The notes under the pieces were generated by a model that saw nothing but the letters and a program-made list of their open reading frames with translations, searched no databases and was not told where the DNA came from. A stretch of 15,075 nt of DNA, from contig DATABA010000032.1 of the NCBI GenBank assembly GCA_036259835.1, forward strand, positions 1 through 15,075. The letters run 5' to 3'. Below, one piece after another: positions 1-7,146 of the stretch; position 1 is the first letter of the stretch; each line of letters begins with the position of its first letter. The DNA comes from JALYGK01 sp036259835 (GTDB taxonomy: Bacteria; Actinomycetota; UBA4738). Made by a program: the position numbers and the translations under genes.

Positions 1-403
1 ACCGGTGAATGTTTCGAACCAGGTCTCCGAAGATCACGTTGTTCCGGATGTTCAGCATGTCGGTGTAGGCCCTCGACGCCGCCGTGGAGGCGTCCACCTC
101 GGGCGTGTAGAAGAACATCAGGAAGATCCCCGTCACCGTGAGCAGGATGAACAGGAAGAACGACAGTCCGCCCAGGCAGAACGTGTACGTCAGCTTCAGT
201 CCGTGCCTTTTGATCTTGACCGGGTGAAGGTGGTACAGGACGTTGTTCATCATGGCCAGCGCCCGGTCGCGCTGTGTGTCCTTGTAACCCTTCCGGAAGA
301 CGGAACCCGGCCGGAAGATCGACTTCCAAACCTCGGTCTCCCTGACGAAGTCCATGACCTCCATCGGCCTCGGCGGCTTCGGAAGTCGGTCTCTTAGTCT
401 CAA
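1..403 (-). CDS. Cytochrome b (bc/b6f-type) N-terminus, partial at left edge
   Basis: N-terminal part of a cytochrome b subunit of a quinol:cytochrome c (bc or b6f-like) complex; the reading frame is open to the window edge. About 120 codons downstream of the ATG at 364 are visible. A hydrophobic helix lies at about residues 61-86 of that product. The fragment ends in RNIHR, the helix-B motif whose His binds a b heme in the cytochrome b/b6 family. The start is uncertain. A TTG at 403 follows an AGGAG element (about 415-420) by 11 bases, directly after an in-frame TAG at 419-421; ATG 364 is the alternative and would shorten the protein by 13 residues. It lies 28 bases after the ferredoxin gene, so the two are probably co-transcribed. 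The family is clear from the helix A / RNIHR layout; whether it is a short (b6-like) or full-length cytochrome b cannot be seen. Confidence 0.88.
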   Translation of the reverse strand, partial: MRLRDRLPKPPRPMEVMDFVRETEVWKSIFRPGSVFRKGYKDTQRDRALAMMNNVLYHLHPVKIKRHGLKLTYTFCLGGLSFFLFILLTVTGIFLMFFYTPEVDASTAASRAYTDMLNIRNNVIFGDLVRNIHR

Positions 404-431
404 GGGGCGCTCGATCTCCTATGTCAGCGCG

Positions 432-836
432 CTACTCGACGTCTGCGTCCACTTTCTGAGACATCGGAACCGCGGCCATGGTTCTGGCTCCTGAACTCTC
501 CTCAGGAAGGCGCGCGTAGTAGAGGCAGTCGCTGGGGCACCGCTCCACGCACACCGAACAGCGGGTGCAGGCGTTGTCGTCCACGACGAAGATCGCGAAC
601 GAGTTTTCCACCTCGGCTTCAACCGACTCGTCCCCGGCTTCCTGGACGATGCCGGGGTCGAGCATGAAGATGCAGTTCCACGGGCAGACGTCTTCGCAGG
701 CACGGCACAGGATGCACGGCTCGGGATCGAGCATCAGGTGCTTCGGAGAACGAACCCCTTGCTTGAGCCACTCGGGATCGACGGTTTCAACCGTGTAATC
801 GGTCTTGATGTCGACTTCGGTCTTGACGAACGGCAT
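432..836 (-). CDS. 2x[4Fe-4S] ferredoxin associated with cytochrome b
   Basis: A 134-residue iron-sulfur protein with two classical CxxCxxCxxxCP motifs: C41, C44, C47, C51 and C90, C93, C96, C100. Each motif is followed by one more cysteine four residues later (C55 and C104). This predicts two [4Fe-4S] clusters in a bacterial-ferredoxin fold. No signal peptide or membrane helix is visible, so it should sit on the cytoplasmic side. The 40-residue N-terminal and 34-residue C-terminal arms outside the cluster domain are longer than in small free ferredoxins and could dock it to membrane partners. An AGGTGAG element lies a suitable distance before the ATG. It is sandwiched between a two-helix membrane protein (27 bases upstream) and cytochrome b (28 bases downstream), which suggests it is an electron-transfer subunit of that complex. 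That role is inferred from position; the cluster assignment is firm. Confidence 0.92.
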   Translation of the reverse strand: MPFVKTEVDIKTDYTVETVDPEWLKQGVRSPKHLMLDPEPCILCRACEDVCPWNCIFMLDPGIVQEAGDESVEAEVENSFAIFVVDDNACTRCSVCVERCPSDCLYYARLPEESSGARTMAAVPMSQKVDADVE

Positions 837-863
837 TTGCCTATCTCACCTCGCGTGACGGCG

Positions 864-1232
864 TCATCGATAGCCACCGGTTGGCCGGCTCTCGCTTTCG
901 CTTCGGAGCCGACGCCGCCACTTTTGAATGTAGTAGCCGAACAGGATGAACGTCACGAAGGGGCCGCTAAACAACATGATCGCGACCACGTCCCGAGCCT
1001 TGAACAGCCAGAAGTTGTCGGCCCGCCACCCGAGGGTCTCTTCCGCGAAGTAGAGCCACCACGACGGGATGATCGCGATGCCGGTGATGCCGATGAACCA
1101 CAGGATCAGCGAGGCTATGACTGCCTTGGTCCACGTCCATTCGAAGTCGCGGACGAATACGCCAATGCGATCGACGATTGGAGCGGCGCGCTCCTGGATT
1201 CCCTTTGGAACGAACCTTAAGAGGACCTTCAT
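864..1232 (-). CDS. Two-helix membrane protein, unknown, first gene of cytochrome b module
   Basis: A 122-residue protein I do not recognise. Two transmembrane helices are evident, at about residues 36-62 (ending in a Trp-rich PSWWLYF) and about 82-102. A basic/aromatic N-terminal arm precedes them and a basic tail (KWRRRLR) follows, so both ends are probably cytoplasmic. There are no cysteines and no heme-binding motif. It is the first gene of the leftward unit, 27 bases before the ferredoxin gene and co-directional with cytochrome b. A reasonable inference is a small accessory or anchoring subunit that holds the ferredoxin at the membrane. The upstream intergenic region carries a TATAAT element and a Rex-type operator. 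The reading frame is well supported by codon bias and tight packing; the function is unknown. Confidence 0.75.
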   Translation of the reverse strand: MKVLLRFVPKGIQERAAPIVDRIGVFVRDFEWTWTKAVIASLILWFIGITGIAIIPSWWLYFAEETLGWRADNFWLFKARDVVAIMLFSGPFVTFILFGYYIQKWRRRLRSESESRPTGGYR

Positions 1233-1258
1233 TCGTCGCTTTTCCCCAGAGAGGCCGG

Positions 1259-1264
1259 ATTATA
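1259..1264 (-). promoter_or_regulatory. Possible -10 element of the leftward cytochrome b operon
   Basis: A perfect TATAAT read leftward, inside an unusually AT-rich patch (TATATAAT) of otherwise GC-rich DNA, ends 26 bases before the ATG at 1232. No convincing -35 hexamer is found at 16-18 bases; the best is a weak TTCCTC at 19 bases. Transcription would start near 1252 and leave a leader of about 20 bases. The Rex-type operator is about 70 bases further upstream. Moderate to low confidence. Confidence 0.4.
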
Positions 1265-1330
1265 TAGGCCCCATTGAGCGTGGGAGGAACTTCCCATGGA
1301 CGCGAACCGAGCCCTCAGTTGCCCGGCCGC

Positions 1331-1352
1331 GCTTGTGAATCGTTTCACAAGC
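1331..1352. promoter_or_regulatory. Rex-type operator in the divergent region, perfect palindrome
   Basis: A perfect inverted repeat with 9-bp arms (GCTTGTGAA / TTCACAAGC) around a 4-bp spacer TCGT. The 18-bp core, TTGTGAATCGTTTCACAA at 1333-1350, fits the binding site known for Rex, the repressor that senses NADH/NAD+ in Gram-positive bacteria (TTGTGAA-N4-TTCACAA). It lies almost midway between the start codons of the leftward cytochrome b unit (1232) and the rightward ccdA-cox operon (1444), so it could control both. The first 20 bases recur identically at 10451-10470. The match and the repetition are seen directly; Rex as the binder is inferred from the family consensus. Confidence 0.82.
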
Positions 1353-1443
1353 ATCGAAGACAGTTTGCCGGGAACAACAGCGTTCCGCAACCCCGCCGCC
1401 GCACGGACTGCGCGACCGCTCGAGCGATCCCGGCTCTGAGAGC

Positions 1444-2202
1444 ATGAGCGCTATGGGGCTGGCGGCTGATATCGGGAGCAACGTCGCCGCGTGGTGGGGG
1501 CCGTTCCTGGCGCTCGCCGCCGGGGTCGTCTCCTTTGTCTCGCCGTGCGTCCTCCCGCTGGTCCCGGGCTACCTGGCCTTCGTCACCGGAGGAGACGAGC
1601 CGGCGGCCGACACCAGGACGCGGGCGCTGCCGATCCTCCTGTTCATCCTGGGGTTCTCATTGGTCTTCACCGTCGTGGCCGGGTTTACGGCGTCCGCCAT
1701 CAGCGGATGGTTGCGGTCGTCGGCGGTGCAGCGCGTGGCCGGCGTGGTGGTCCTGGGCTTCGGCGTCTTCCTCATCCTGTACGCGCTCAGGCTCGGGAGG
1801 CCGGGACTCTACCGGGAGTCGCGGCCGTTCCTGGCCAGGGTGAAACCGGGGCCGGTCGCGGCGCTACCGCTGGGCATGGCCTTCGCCGTGGGGTGGACGC
1901 CATGCATCGGACCGGTGCTCGGCGCGATCCTGACGCTTGCGGCGAGCCAGGGAAGCACGGGCCGCGCGATCCTGCTCCTCGGGTTCTATTCGCTCGGGCT
2001 CGGGCTGCCGTTCTTGCTGATCGGGATCGGCGTGCGGCGCCTGATGGGAGCGTTTCGGTTCCTGACCCGCAACTACCACTGGATTGCGGGCGTGAGCGGT
2101 GTTGCGCTCTCCGCGATTGGGGTGCTGCTTCTCACCGGCGTCTGGACAAAACTCCTCAATCCACTACTACGGCTGGTCAACCGGTTCACGCCGGCGATCT
2201 GA
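1444..2202 (+). CDS. ccdA: CcdA/DsbD-family transmembrane thiol-disulfide transporter
   Basis: A 252-residue polytopic membrane protein of the CcdA family, which carries reducing equivalents across the membrane to keep cytochrome c heme-binding cysteines (and other extracytoplasmic thiols) reduced. The two hallmark cysteines are present in their usual settings: C35 in a SPCVLPLVPGY motif on helix 1, and C154 in GWTPCIGP. Six hydrophobic segments are expected and visible. The length fits stand-alone CcdA rather than DsbD, which has extra soluble domains. It heads the oxidase operon, 38 bases before ctaA and about 90 bases after the Rex-type operator. The start at ATG 1444 lacks a strong ribosome-binding site; ATG 1453 is an alternative. 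Its position fits a role in maturing the c-type heme of the coxB product or in supplying thiols for CuA assembly. No ccsA/ccsB or ResA-like gene is visible here. Confidence 0.93.
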   Translation: MSAMGLAADIGSNVAAWWGPFLALAAGVVSFVSPCVLPLVPGYLAFVTGGDEPAADTRTRALPILLFILGFSLVFTVVAGFTASAISGWLRSSAVQRVAGVVVLGFGVFLILYALRLGRPGLYRESRPFLARVKPGPVAALPLGMAFAVGWTPCIGPVLGAILTLAASQGSTGRAILLLGFYSLGLGLPFLLIGIGVRRLMGAFRFLTRNYHWIAGVSGVALSAIGVLLLTGVWTKLLNPLLRLVNRFTPAI

Positions 2203-2240
2203 CCCGACGAGGTGCCGTCGCAACCGGCATACTGAACGCG

Positions 2241-3245
2241 ATGCCCTCCCCAGAATCCACGGTGGGTGACCGAACCGAATTCCACGGCGACGGACGCGGT
2301 AAAGGGGTCCCGCGCGGCAGAAACGCGCTTCGGGGGCTTGCTCTTGGAAGCACGATCCTGACCGCTCTGCTGATTGCAGTCGGTGGTGTGGTTCGGGCAA
2401 CGGGATCGGGGTTGGGTTGCCCGGGATGGCCGAAGTGCTTCGGCCGGTGGCTTCCTCCGATCGAGTATCACGCTGTCATCGAATACACGCATCGTCTGAC
2501 GGCGGCCCTCGATGGTCTCCTGATCGCGGCGCTCGCCGTCGTGGCCACTCGCTTCTTCAGGCGACATCGGCGGGTGTTCCTCCCGGCACTGGCGGCGCTC
2601 GTTCTCGTTCTCATTCAAGGCGCGCTGGGCGGAATCGTCGTGAAAGGCGAGTCGGAGGCCGTTCTGGTCACGGCCCACTTCTCGACCGCCATGGCCTTGC
2701 TTGGAATGCTGACGTACGCGACGGTCTCGGCCTACTCCCTCGACGCGCCCACGGAAAGGCGCGGCGGGTCACTCCCCGCGCTGGCGTGGCTCGCTGCGGG
2801 ATCCGTCTTCCTCCTCATGGTTTTGGGCGCGTTCGTCCGCGGCGAGGGAGCGAGCCTGGCCTTCTTCGACTGGCCCCTCATGGATGGCGCGGTCATTCCA
2901 GCGCTCGATTCCCTTCCGCCCGCGCTCCACTTCACGCACCGAGTTGCCGCCTTGGTCACTGGAGTCCTCGTGGCTCTTCTGGGAATCCGCGCTTGGAGGA
3001 ACCGGCGGCTCAACAAAGCGGCGGCGGTTCTCGCGGGGGCGATGCTCGGCGTGTTTCTCGTTCAAGTCCTGGTGGGTGCGGCGAATGTGTGGACGCGGCT
3101 TGCCGATCCGGCCGTCGCCGGTCACGTCGCCCTCGCGGGCGTGGTGTGGGCATTGGCCGTGGCGACGGCGGCCACGTCGAGTCTTTCGCCCATGCGGATG
3201 CCCGATCTTCCGGAGCGCTCGCCGGAGCTCGTGGGGCAGCGATGA
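2241..3245 (+). CDS. ctaA: Heme A synthase (COX15/CtaA family)
   Basis: A 334-residue integral membrane protein that oxidises the C8 methyl of heme O to give heme A for the oxidase. Eight helices are expected in two four-helix halves. Visible family features are the cysteine pair C60/C66 in the first extracytoplasmic loop after ATGSGLGC, and the heme-ligand histidines H84 (EYTHR), H146 (TAHFS), H233 (HFTHR) and H295 (AGHVA). The second half has no matching cysteine pair, unlike CtaA of Bacillus subtilis, so it belongs to a one-pair subtype. The 30-residue N-terminal arm before helix 1 is hydrophilic. The start at ATG 2241 is the only plausible one, because the frame upstream is the shadow of ccdA. 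The stop overlaps the ctaB start as ATGA at 3242-3245, indicating translational coupling. Confidence 0.96.
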   Translation: MPSPESTVGDRTEFHGDGRGKGVPRGRNALRGLALGSTILTALLIAVGGVVRATGSGLGCPGWPKCFGRWLPPIEYHAVIEYTHRLTAALDGLLIAALAVVATRFFRRHRRVFLPALAALVLVLIQGALGGIVVKGESEAVLVTAHFSTAMALLGMLTYATVSAYSLDAPTERRGGSLPALAWLAAGSVFLLMVLGAFVRGEGASLAFFDWPLMDGAVIPALDSLPPALHFTHRVAALVTGVLVALLGIRAWRNRRLNKAAAVLAGAMLGVFLVQVLVGAANVWTRLADPAVAGHVALAGVVWALAVATAATSSLSPMRMPDLPERSPELVGQR

Positions 3246-4171
3246 AAACCATCGGACATGTGGCGCATGGGCGCCGGCATGCGACCGACGTTCGGGCGAT
3301 CGCATGGAGCTATTTCCTGCTCACCAAACCGCGGATCGTTCTGCTCCTTCTGATCACCACCGTTCCTTCGATGATGCTGGCCGCTCGCGGACTGCCGTCG
3401 ATTTGGTTGATCGCCGCCACGCTTCTCGGGGGGACGGCGCTGGCGGGAGGGGCAAACGCCATCAACCAATACCTCGAGCGCGACATCGATCGAGTCATGG
3501 CCCGAACGCGCCACCGGCCGCTCCCAGCCCGTCTCATCGAGCCAAAGCGGGCGCTTGCGTTCGGCCTTGTCCTTGGCGCACTTGGCTTCCTCTGGCTCAG
3601 CATGACGGTCAACCTGTTGGCCGCGTTCCTCGCGCTCTCGGCGTTCGCGTTCTACGTCCTGGTCTACACGGCGTGGCTCAAGCCGACCTCTCCGCAGAAC
3701 ATCGTGATCGGAGGGGCTGCCGGCGCCGTCCCCGTGCTCGTTGGATGGGCCGCGGTCACCGGAACGGTTGGGCTGGCCGCCGTCGTGATGTTCGCGGTGG
3801 TCTTCCTGTGGACGCCTCCGCATTTCTGGGCGCTGGCGCTTCGCTACGAGCGGGATTACTCCGCGGCCGGCATCCCGATGCTGCCCGTGGTCGCGGGCAA
3901 GGAAGAGACCACGAAGCGAATCCTTCGATACTCGGTCGTCCTCGTGGGAACGACTCTTGTGCTGTATCCGATCGCCCGGATGGGTGCGATTTACGCGGCG
4001 GCGGCGCTGGTACTCGGCGCGCTGTTCGTCGCGCGGGCTCTCCAACTTCGAGCCAAGGGTTCCGTGCCCGCAGCGATACGGCTCTTCAGGTTCTCCATCG
4101 TCTACCTTGCGCTGCTGTTCGGGGCCGTCGCCCTGGATGTCGTTCTTCCGATCCGCTGGCTCAGTCTGTGA
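3242..4171 (+). CDS. ctaB: Protoheme IX farnesyltransferase (heme O synthase)
   Basis: A 309-residue UbiA-family prenyltransferase that adds a farnesyl chain to protoheme to make heme O, the substrate of CtaA. The first prenyl-diphosphate/Mg2+ motif is at residues 72-83 (N72, N75, D81, D83) followed by RTRHRPLP. The second lies around residues 202-216 (YERDYSAAGIPMLP). The FLWTPPHFWAL motif at about 188-198 is typical of COX10/CtaB and separates it from other UbiA enzymes. About eight or nine hydrophobic helices are present, and the length is normal. The start codon overlaps the stop of ctaA by four bases. Working together, CtaB and CtaA supply heme A to the coxA product encoded downstream. 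The next gene begins 48 bases later. Confidence 0.97.
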   Translation: MKTIGHVAHGRRHATDVRAIAWSYFLLTKPRIVLLLLITTVPSMMLAARGLPSIWLIAATLLGGTALAGGANAINQYLERDIDRVMARTRHRPLPARLIEPKRALAFGLVLGALGFLWLSMTVNLLAAFLALSAFAFYVLVYTAWLKPTSPQNIVIGGAAGAVPVLVGWAAVTGTVGLAAVVMFAVVFLWTPPHFWALALRYERDYSAAGIPMLPVVAGKEETTKRILRYSVVLVGTTLVLYPIARMGAIYAAAALVLGALFVARALQLRAKGSVPAAIRLFRFSIVYLALLFGAVALDVVLPIRWLSL

Positions 4172-4219
4172 TGTATCGTCCGAAAGGCTCGCGCCCATGA
4201 CCGGGGGAACCGGGAGAGG

Positions 4220-5221
4220 ATGACGGCAAAGACCAAAAGACGAGTGCTCTTCGCCGTGACATTCGCGGCCGCCTCACTGTTGCTGTCGGCGTGCAACTCG
4301 AACCTTCCGCAGGACGCCCTGACCTGTGATGGCCCTTACTGTCGGCGAACCGATTCCCTCTTCAATTGGGTCTTCGGCATCGCGGTTGTGGTGTTCTTCC
4401 TGGTGGAAGGACTCCTGGTCTACGCGCTGTTCAAGTTCCGGCACCGACCGGGGCGGGCCATCCCCGCTCAGATCCACGGCAACAAGCGGTTGGAAATCGC
4501 GTGGACCATCGCCCCCGCGGTGCTCCTCGCGGCGATCGCCGTCCCCACGATCGTCGGGATCTTCGCGTTGACCGACCGGCCGCCCGGCGCCATGTCGATT
4601 CGGGTGGTCGGTCACCAGTGGTGGTGGAACGTGACCTACCCGCGCGAGCGGGTCACCACCGCGAACGAGATCCACATACCCGTCGGACGTCCGGTCGAGC
4701 TCACCATCACGTCCAACGACGTGATTCACAGCTTCTGGGTCCCACGCCTGGCGGGGAAGCAGGACCTCACGCCCGGGAAGGAAAACCACATCTTGATGCA
4801 GGCGGACCGCCCCGGCACGTACGTCGGGCAGTGCGCGGAGTACTGCGGGATCTCCCACGCCAACATGCGACTTCGGGTGATCGCCGACCGGCCCGCCGAC
4901 TTTCAGGCCTGGATCCGGCGCGAGCAGCAGCCGGCGCCTCAACCGCCGCCGGATGTTCTCCAGATCCTTCAGAACCGCGGATGCGGCGGTTGCCACGTGA
5001 TCAATGGGCTGGAGGGTTTCGTCGGAACCATCGGCCCCGACCTCACACATTTCGGCAGCCGTCAGACCTTGGCCGGAGCGATCCTCGAGAACTCACCCCA
5101 GCAGCTGGCGCTCTGGCTGCGTAACCCGCCGGCGTTGAAACCCGGCGCCGACATGCCGAATCTGCGAATGACGCCCGATGAAATTCGGGCGCTGGTAGCG
5201 TATCTGCGGAGCCTCAAGTGA
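4220..5221 (+). CDS. coxB: Cytochrome c oxidase subunit II with fused cytochrome c (caa3 type)
   Basis: A 333-residue subunit II (also called CtaC). It starts with a lipoprotein signal (LLLSAC, lipid-modified Cys25), then two membrane helices at about 49-71 and 94-116. The CuA cupredoxin domain has all ligands: H170, C205, E207, C209, H213 and M216, plus the aromatic GHQWWW electron-entry patch at about 131-136. A proline-rich linker (about 238-244) leads to a C-terminal class I cytochrome c domain with CGGCH (C255, C258, H259) and a probable axial Met312 in DMPNL. This fusion defines a caa3-type oxidase that can take electrons directly from a bc complex or a small donor. The start at ATG 4220 follows a GGGAGAGG ribosome-binding site. 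The attached heme explains a cytochrome-maturation gene (ccdA) in the same operon. Confidence 0.97.
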   Translation: MTAKTKRRVLFAVTFAAASLLLSACNSNLPQDALTCDGPYCRRTDSLFNWVFGIAVVVFFLVEGLLVYALFKFRHRPGRAIPAQIHGNKRLEIAWTIAPAVLLAAIAVPTIVGIFALTDRPPGAMSIRVVGHQWWWNVTYPRERVTTANEIHIPVGRPVELTITSNDVIHSFWVPRLAGKQDLTPGKENHILMQADRPGTYVGQCAEYCGISHANMRLRVIADRPADFQAWIRREQQPAPQPPPDVLQILQNRGCGGCHVINGLEGFVGTIGPDLTHFGSRQTLAGAILENSPQQLALWLRNPPALKPGADMPNLRMTPDEIRALVAYLRSLK

Positions 5222-5239
5222 CCGAGAACAAGGGGCGAC

Positions 5240-7135
5240 ATGGCCACGGTAGCGACTGAGCCCGAAGTCACCGAGCGCCGGGCGCTCTTTCGGAGGCCCA
5301 CCGCAACCACCGGTTGGTGGAGCTGGGTCACCACGGTCGACCACAAGCGAATCGGAATCCTCTACGGCGTAACCGCGTTCGCATTCTTCCTGGTCGGCGG
5401 GATGGAAGCCATCTTGATGCGGATCCAGCTGGCCCGTCCCAACGGTCGCGTGCTGACCGCTGAGGCGTACAACCAGCTCTTCACCATGCACGGCCTCACG
5501 ATGATCTTCCTGGTTGTGATGCCGATGGCGGCGGCGTTCTTCAACTTCTTGCTGCCCATCATGATCGGCGCCCGAGATGTCGCATTCCCGAGACTGAACG
5601 CGTTCAGCTACTGGGTGTTCTTGTTCAGTGGGCTGTTCATCTACAGCTCATTCCTACTGGGCGGGGCACCGAACGGGGGATGGTTTGGCTACGCGCCACT
5701 GAGCACGACGCTGCCCGGGAACAACATGAACTTTTACGCCCTCGGCCTGATCATCCTGGGCATCTCGTCCACCGTCTCCGCGATCAACTTCGTCGTCACG
5801 ATCATCAACATGCGGGCGCCCGGCATGAGCTTCATGCGCATGCCGGTCTTCGTGTGGATGACGTTCGTCACGTCGTTCCTGCTGGTGTTCGCCCTGCCGG
5901 TGCTCACCATCGGGCTCTTCGAGCTGCTGTTCGACCGAATGTGGGGAACGAAGTTCTTCCAGGCCGCCGGTGGGGGTGATCCCATTCTGTGGCAGCACCT
6001 CTTCTGGCTGTTCGGCCACCCCGAGGTGTACATCCTCATCCTGCCGGCCATGGGAATCGTCTCCGAGGTCCTGCCGGTGTTCTCGCGAAAGCCGCTATTC
6101 GGCTATCCGGTGGTCGTGTTTTCCGGGATCGCCATCGGGTTCATGGGATGGGGTGTCTGGGCGCACCACATGTTCGCCGTCGGGTTGGGACCCGTGGCGA
6201 ACTCGGCGTTCGCGTTATCCACGATGTTCATCGCCGTTCCGACGGGGGTGAAGATCTTCAACTGGCTCGCCACGTTGTGGGGTGGCGATATCCGCTTCAG
6301 GACCCCGCTTCTGTTCTCGCTGGGGTTCATCGCGATGTTCATCATCGGCGGCCTGTCGGGCGTGACCCACGCGATCGTCCCGCACGACTATCAGCAGACC
6401 GACACCTACTACATCGTCGCGCACTTCCATTACGTGCTGTTCGGGGGAAGCATCTTCGGCTTGTTTTCCGGCGTCTACTACTGGTTCCCCAAGGTCACCG
6501 GCCGGTTGCTGAACGAGGGGATCGGCAAGTGGCACTTCTGGGTGATGCTGCTTGGCTTCAACCTGACGTTCGCGCCGTTCCACATCCTGGGGCTTCAGGG
6601 GATGCCGCGGCGGATCTATCGCTACGGCGCGAACTTCGGCTGGAACATCTGGAACATGGTCTCCACCATCGGGGCCATCGTCATCGCGGTGTCGATCCTG
6701 ATCTTCATTTACAACGTGGTGCGAAGCCTCCGCCGGGGCGAGGCGTCAGGAACCGACCCGTGGGACGGGCGAACGTTGGAGTGGAGCATCGATTCACCCC
6801 CGAAGGCCCACAACTTCGACGAGATTCCCGTCGTGCGCTCGGTCGATGACTTCTGGCATCACAAGTACGCCGAAGGAGAGGACGGCCGGCTGGTGCCGGC
6901 GGTGGCAGGTGCATCCAATGGAGAGTCCCACGGCGAACACCCGTCGCCCGAGCACGCCGAGCACGACGCTCATGCCATTCACATGCCGTCGCCGTCGTAC
7001 TGGCCGGTGGTCGCCGCGCTGGGCTTTCCGATCGTTTGCTACGGGCTTCTCTACTCCTCGCTGCTGGCCATCGACGGCGCGCTCATACTCCTGCTCGGTC
7101 TCTTCGGGTGGGCGAACGAGCCGTCGGCGGAGTAG
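5240..7135 (+). CDS. coxA: Cytochrome c oxidase subunit I, with two extra C-terminal helices
   Basis: A 631-residue heme-copper oxidase catalytic subunit (CtaD), the site of O2 reduction and proton pumping. Heme a ligands are H84 and H397, the heme a3 ligand is H395, and CuB ligands are H260, H309 and H310. The cross-linked Tyr is Y264 in GHPEVY. E262 in that motif, D113 of the D-channel and K338 of the K-channel mark an A1-type proton pump. After the usual twelve helices comes a cytoplasmic stretch with a His/Glu-rich segment (about 564-581) and two more helices at about 587-606 and 608-624. These correspond to the arrangement known from Bacillus caa3, where the first two helices of subunit III sit at the end of subunit I. 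The five-helix CoxC next door fits this. ATG 5240 follows an AAGGGG site. Confidence 0.98.
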   Translation: MATVATEPEVTERRALFRRPTATTGWWSWVTTVDHKRIGILYGVTAFAFFLVGGMEAILMRIQLARPNGRVLTAEAYNQLFTMHGLTMIFLVVMPMAAAFFNFLLPIMIGARDVAFPRLNAFSYWVFLFSGLFIYSSFLLGGAPNGGWFGYAPLSTTLPGNNMNFYALGLIILGISSTVSAINFVVTIINMRAPGMSFMRMPVFVWMTFVTSFLLVFALPVLTIGLFELLFDRMWGTKFFQAAGGGDPILWQHLFWLFGHPEVYILILPAMGIVSEVLPVFSRKPLFGYPVVVFSGIAIGFMGWGVWAHHMFAVGLGPVANSAFALSTMFIAVPTGVKIFNWLATLWGGDIRFRTPLLFSLGFIAMFIIGGLSGVTHAIVPHDYQQTDTYYIVAHFHYVLFGGSIFGLFSGVYYWFPKVTGRLLNEGIGKWHFWVMLLGFNLTFAPFHILGLQGMPRRIYRYGANFGWNIWNMVSTIGAIVIAVSILIFIYNVVRSLRRGEASGTDPWDGRTLEWSIDSPPKAHNFDEIPVVRSVDDFWHHKYAEGEDGRLVPAVAGASNGESHGEHPSPEHAEHDAHAIHMPSPSYWPVVAALGFPIVCYGLLYSSLLAIDGALILLLGLFGWANEPSAE

Positions 7136-7146
7136 GCGCCGCGACG

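Noticed and set aside
5..397. Plus-strand open frame at the left edge
   Set aside because: It is opposite the cytochrome b reading frame, which has a hydrophobic helix and the RNIHR motif; the plus-strand product is Arg/Val/Asp-rich and domainless.
1281..1296. Small inverted repeat TGGGA-GGAACT-TCCCA in the divergent region
   Set aside because: Short arms, no second copy in the window, and no known operator match.
1491..2240. N-terminal extension of the ctaA frame over ccdA
   Set aside because: The frame is open but the encoded part is an out-of-frame reading of ccdA. ATG 2241 gives a normal CtaA N-terminus.
2417..3241. N-terminal extension of the ctaB frame over ctaA
   Set aside because: It is an out-of-frame reading of ctaA. 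ATG 3242 overlaps the ctaA stop and gives a normal-length CtaB.
3122..4198. Long minus-strand open frame (358 codons) opposite ctaA/ctaB
   Set aside because: It is the antisense shadow of high-GC coding DNA. Its product is rich in Arg, Glu and Gln with no recognisable domain, while the plus strand carries clear CtaA and CtaB motifs.
2884..4200. Plus-strand open frame (438 codons) in a second frame across ctaA/ctaB
   Set aside because: Its product is Arg/Ser/Pro-rich, with no family features. The overlapping frames hold conserved heme A and heme O synthase motifs.
4198..4224. Eight-codon open frame before coxB (MTGGTGRG) as a leader peptide
   Set aside because: It overlaps the coxB start, but has no good ribosome-binding site, no regulatory hairpin and no informative codons; likely chance.
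7036..7146. Upstream start for coxC inside coxA
   Set aside because: The added residues are an out-of-frame reading of the coxA end. GTG 7147 gives the family-like N-terminus.
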